44,438 nucleotides of DNA from Paenibacillus barcinonensis (GTDB lineage Bacteria; Bacillota; Bacilli; Paenibacillales; Paenibacillaceae): NCBI RefSeq assembly GCF_003217495.1, contig NZ_QJSW01000007.1, positions 234,215-278,652 of the forward strand, read 5' to 3'. Both the position numbers and the translations under genes were made by a program. This document shows positions 42,785-44,438 of the stretch, one piece after another. Each line of letters opens with the position of its first letter. The first letter of the stretch is position 1. The notes beneath the pieces were generated by a model. The model made no database searches. It was not told the origin of the DNA and saw only the letters and a list, made by a program, of their open reading frames with translations.

Positions 42785-43878
42785 CGGACCAGCGATTGGC
42801 GGAAGAAGGTGTGGCGGCGGGTTTTGCATGGGGTTCATCGGCCTCGGACGCTTATATCACCGTTGCTTCCGATGGGTCAGGAGATTATTCGAGCATTCAG
42901 GCCGCAATCGACGCGCTGCCGGACAACGGCACGGATGGTGTTGGCAGCGCCAGCAGTAGCAATGACATTCTTCCGATTCGGGTGAAGGCAGGCGTATATT
43001 ATGAGAAGCTGCATCTGGAGAAGCCGGGTATTCATCTCATCGGTGAAGGAGCGGAGCAGACCATCATCACGTATGATGATCATGCGCTCAAGAGATTCCC
43101 GGACGGCTCGCAGTATCACACATTCCATTCCTATACAGCGTTTATTGGTGCGGATGATTTTACGGCAGAAGGCCTGTCATTTGTGAACTCGGCTGGTCCG
43201 GGCAAGGATGTAGGCCAGGCGCTGGCGGTGTACGTGGACGGGGATCGTGCAGTGTTTCGCAGCTGTCATTTCATCGGCCATCAGGATACGATCTTCACCG
43301 GTCCGCTGCCGGAGCAGCCCTTGGACCGAAGTTATTTTGGCGGGCCGCGTGATGGTGCGGAGCGGCGGAAGTTAAGGCAGTACTTCGATAATTGTTATAT
43401 CGAAGGCGATATCGACTTTATTTTTGGCTCGGCTACGGTGGTGTTTAAGGGTTGTGAGATTTATACGAAAAGTCGCTTGACTGATGCGGAGGTGGCTGAA
43501 GGGCAAGTGAATGGCTGGATTACGGCAGCGTCTACACCGAAGGATGTGCGTTACGGCTATGTATTCGTGGATTGTGATCTGACCAGCAATGCTCCTCCGC
43601 AATCGGTGTATCTGGGCAGGCCATGGCGGAACGATGCCAAAGTCTGTTTCCTGAACTGCTGGATGGGCGCGCATGTGAAGCAGGAGGGCTGGCATAACTG
43701 GGATAAGGCAGATGCTGAAGCTACGGTTCGCTATGCGGAGTACAAAAGTGCTGGGCCCGGCGCCGGACGTATAGGTGAGCGTGCTCCATGGTCAAAAATA
43801 CTGACAGATGAAGAAGCAGCGGAGTATGCGTTATCCCGCGTGCTGTCCGGGGAGGATGGCTGGAGGCCGTTTGAATGA
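42781..43878 (+). CDS. Cytoplasmic pectin methylesterase (CE8)
   Basis: 365 residues of beta-helix type. Catalytic signatures: GQALAVYVDGDRAVF, GHQDT (acid Asp), GDIDFIFGSA (nucleophile Asp), and YLGRPW (Arg). ITVASDGSGDYSSIQAAIDALP opens the fold. There is no signal peptide or lipobox, so the protein is predicted to be cytoplasmic, unlike most secreted pectinesterases; it would remove methyl esters from imported oligogalacturonides. The ATG overlaps the GH105 stop (ATGA). It ends the operon; a terminator lies about 145 bases beyond. Confidence 0.92.
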   Translation: MTDQRLAEEGVAAGFAWGSSASDAYITVASDGSGDYSSIQAAIDALPDNGTDGVGSASSSNDILPIRVKAGVYYEKLHLEKPGIHLIGEGAEQTIITYDDHALKRFPDGSQYHTFHSYTAFIGADDFTAEGLSFVNSAGPGKDVGQALAVYVDGDRAVFRSCHFIGHQDTIFTGPLPEQPLDRSYFGGPRDGAERRKLRQYFDNCYIEGDIDFIFGSATVVFKGCEIYTKSRLTDAEVAEGQVNGWITAASTPKDVRYGYVFVDCDLTSNAPPQSVYLGRPWRNDAKVCFLNCWMGAHVKQEGWHNWDKADAEATVRYAEYKSAGPGAGRIGERAPWSKILTDEEAAEYALSRVLSGEDGWRPFE

Positions 43879-44021
43879 GCTGGAGTCGAAGCTGGAACCA
43901 GAGAGTGGAGACGAGGTAATAGCTGGAGTTGAGTCTGGAGCTAGAGTAGTGCGGTTCCTTTGCAGGCCAGAGTGATCTATAGTAACAATTTCCTTGAATG
44001 AGTATTGTTCACAAAGCGAAT

Positions 44022-44067
44022 AAAGACTGTGCCTGGAATCCAAAATGGATTTAGACACAGTCTTTTA
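44022..44067 (+). terminator. Terminator downstream of the pectin operon
   Basis: AAAGACTGTG and CACAGTCTTT arms, with an inner AATCC/GGATT pairing, end in TTTTAG. Confidence 0.75.
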
Positions 44068-44384
44068 GTGCTTGTTATTCAGGATGGTGTGTCATATTTG
44101 CTCCAAACACTGGTCATGAGCCTTAATTGGGTCATATCGGCGGTGGCTGAGAAGCAGTCAATAGCGATACGGCGAATCACATCCAATAGTAGCTAATGTC
44201 AATGTTGATAAGGTTGTCGCGCATCACACATCACAAATTACGCCTCACTACAAGGCGTTGTATTTCTCTAGCTATGATGAACGTAAACAAGGATAGCCCC
44301 CACATATTGCTGAGCATCGTAGGTTAAAATGGAAAGTGTCAAGACCACCATTTCAGAGCTACACAGCAAAGGAGAGCTATCACT
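44068..44384 (+). mobile_element. Left-end region of an IS110-family element (boundary not resolved)
   Basis: Between the operon terminator and the transposase start are about 320 non-coding bases. The left edge cannot be fixed because IS110 elements lack long terminal inverted repeats. In the IS110 group this end encodes the bridge RNA that guides recombination; loops complementary to target and donor would have to be found with the other end, which is outside the window. Confidence 0.45.
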
Positions 44385-44438
44385 ATGCAGTCTACCACAA
44401 AATTCATCGGTTTAGATGTGTCCAAAGAAAAAAATTCG
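44385..44438 (+). CDS. IS110-family transposase, 5' end only
   Basis: The first 18 codons, MQSTTKFIGLDVSKEKNS, carry the start of the RuvC-like DEDD domain (FIGLDVSKEK, containing the first catalytic Asp) characteristic of IS110/IS1111 recombinases. AAAGGAGAG precedes the ATG. The rest is outside the window, so intactness is unknown. Confidence 0.85.
   Translation, partial: MQSTTKFIGLDVSKEKNS

Noticed and set aside
43874..43918. Tiny frame overlapping the pectinesterase stop in GCTGGAGT-rich DNA
   Set aside because: Only 14 codons, no ribosome site of its own; the imperfect repeats look like chance composition.
1..44438. CRISPR arrays, tRNA or rRNA genes, prophage modules
   Set aside because: No regularly spaced repeats, tRNA-like cloverleaf, rRNA sequence or phage structural genes were found on either strand.

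Overview
The window looks like chromosomal DNA of a Paenibacillus-type member of the Bacillota. The signs are strong AGGAGG-like ribosome binding sites, an S-layer-homology (SLH) protein, frequent TTG and GTG starts, T-box, CcpA and LacI style control, two CUT1-type sugar ABC importers without their own ATPase, and a copper-amine-oxidase-like stalk protein. The genus is inferred from gene style and content. There is no rRNA, tRNA, CRISPR array or phage module. One insertion sequence enters at the right edge.

Layout. 1-2.3 kb: 3' part of an SLH surface protein. 2.3-8.6 kb: a GbsR-type regulator divergent from a tightly coupled six-gene operon (two permeases, a UgpB-like binding lipoprotein, a HAD phosphatase, an SMR transporter and a calcineurin-like phosphoesterase); I read it as possible uptake and breakdown of a phosphodiester such as glycerophosphocholine. 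8.8-12.2 kb: type B carboxylesterase, VanZ-RDD membrane protein, YjdM. 12.7-13.9 kb: a complete T-box leader, probably leucine-specific, in front of a SAM-dependent methyltransferase rather than a tRNA synthetase. 14.1-19.2 kb: LLM flavin oxidoreductase, a TetR/SDR divergent pair with two matching palindromic operators, a 42-residue acidic peptide gene, and a lipoprotein that seems to start at ATT. 19.4-22.7 kb: a broken acetyltransferase and a MocR-ddl-GNAT operon. 22.7-29.9 kb: a long gene-poor stretch, a Bax-inhibitor-like membrane protein with a long leader, Sfp-type PPTase, GreA, an NSS transporter, RlmN and a GNAT protein.

30.1-34.1 kb: a MarR regulator followed by a GH8-like protein, a four-helix protein with a degenerate GGDEF domain that keeps the c-di-GMP I-site, a 47-residue membrane peptide and a processive-type GT2 glycosyltransferase. 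This is a compact relative of the Bacillus subtilis ydaJKLMN exopolysaccharide locus without an obvious YdaL or YdaN. 34.3-36.3 kb: a second methyltransferase and a YlmA-like ABC ATPase.

36.6-43.9 kb: a pectin-oligosaccharide locus with an LplB/YtcP/LipO-type importer, a LacI regulator, a GH105 unsaturated uronyl hydrolase and a cytoplasmic pectin methylesterase. Its upstream region carries a perfect cre match and two LacI-type palindromes. The window closes with the left end and first 18 codons of an IS110-family transposase.
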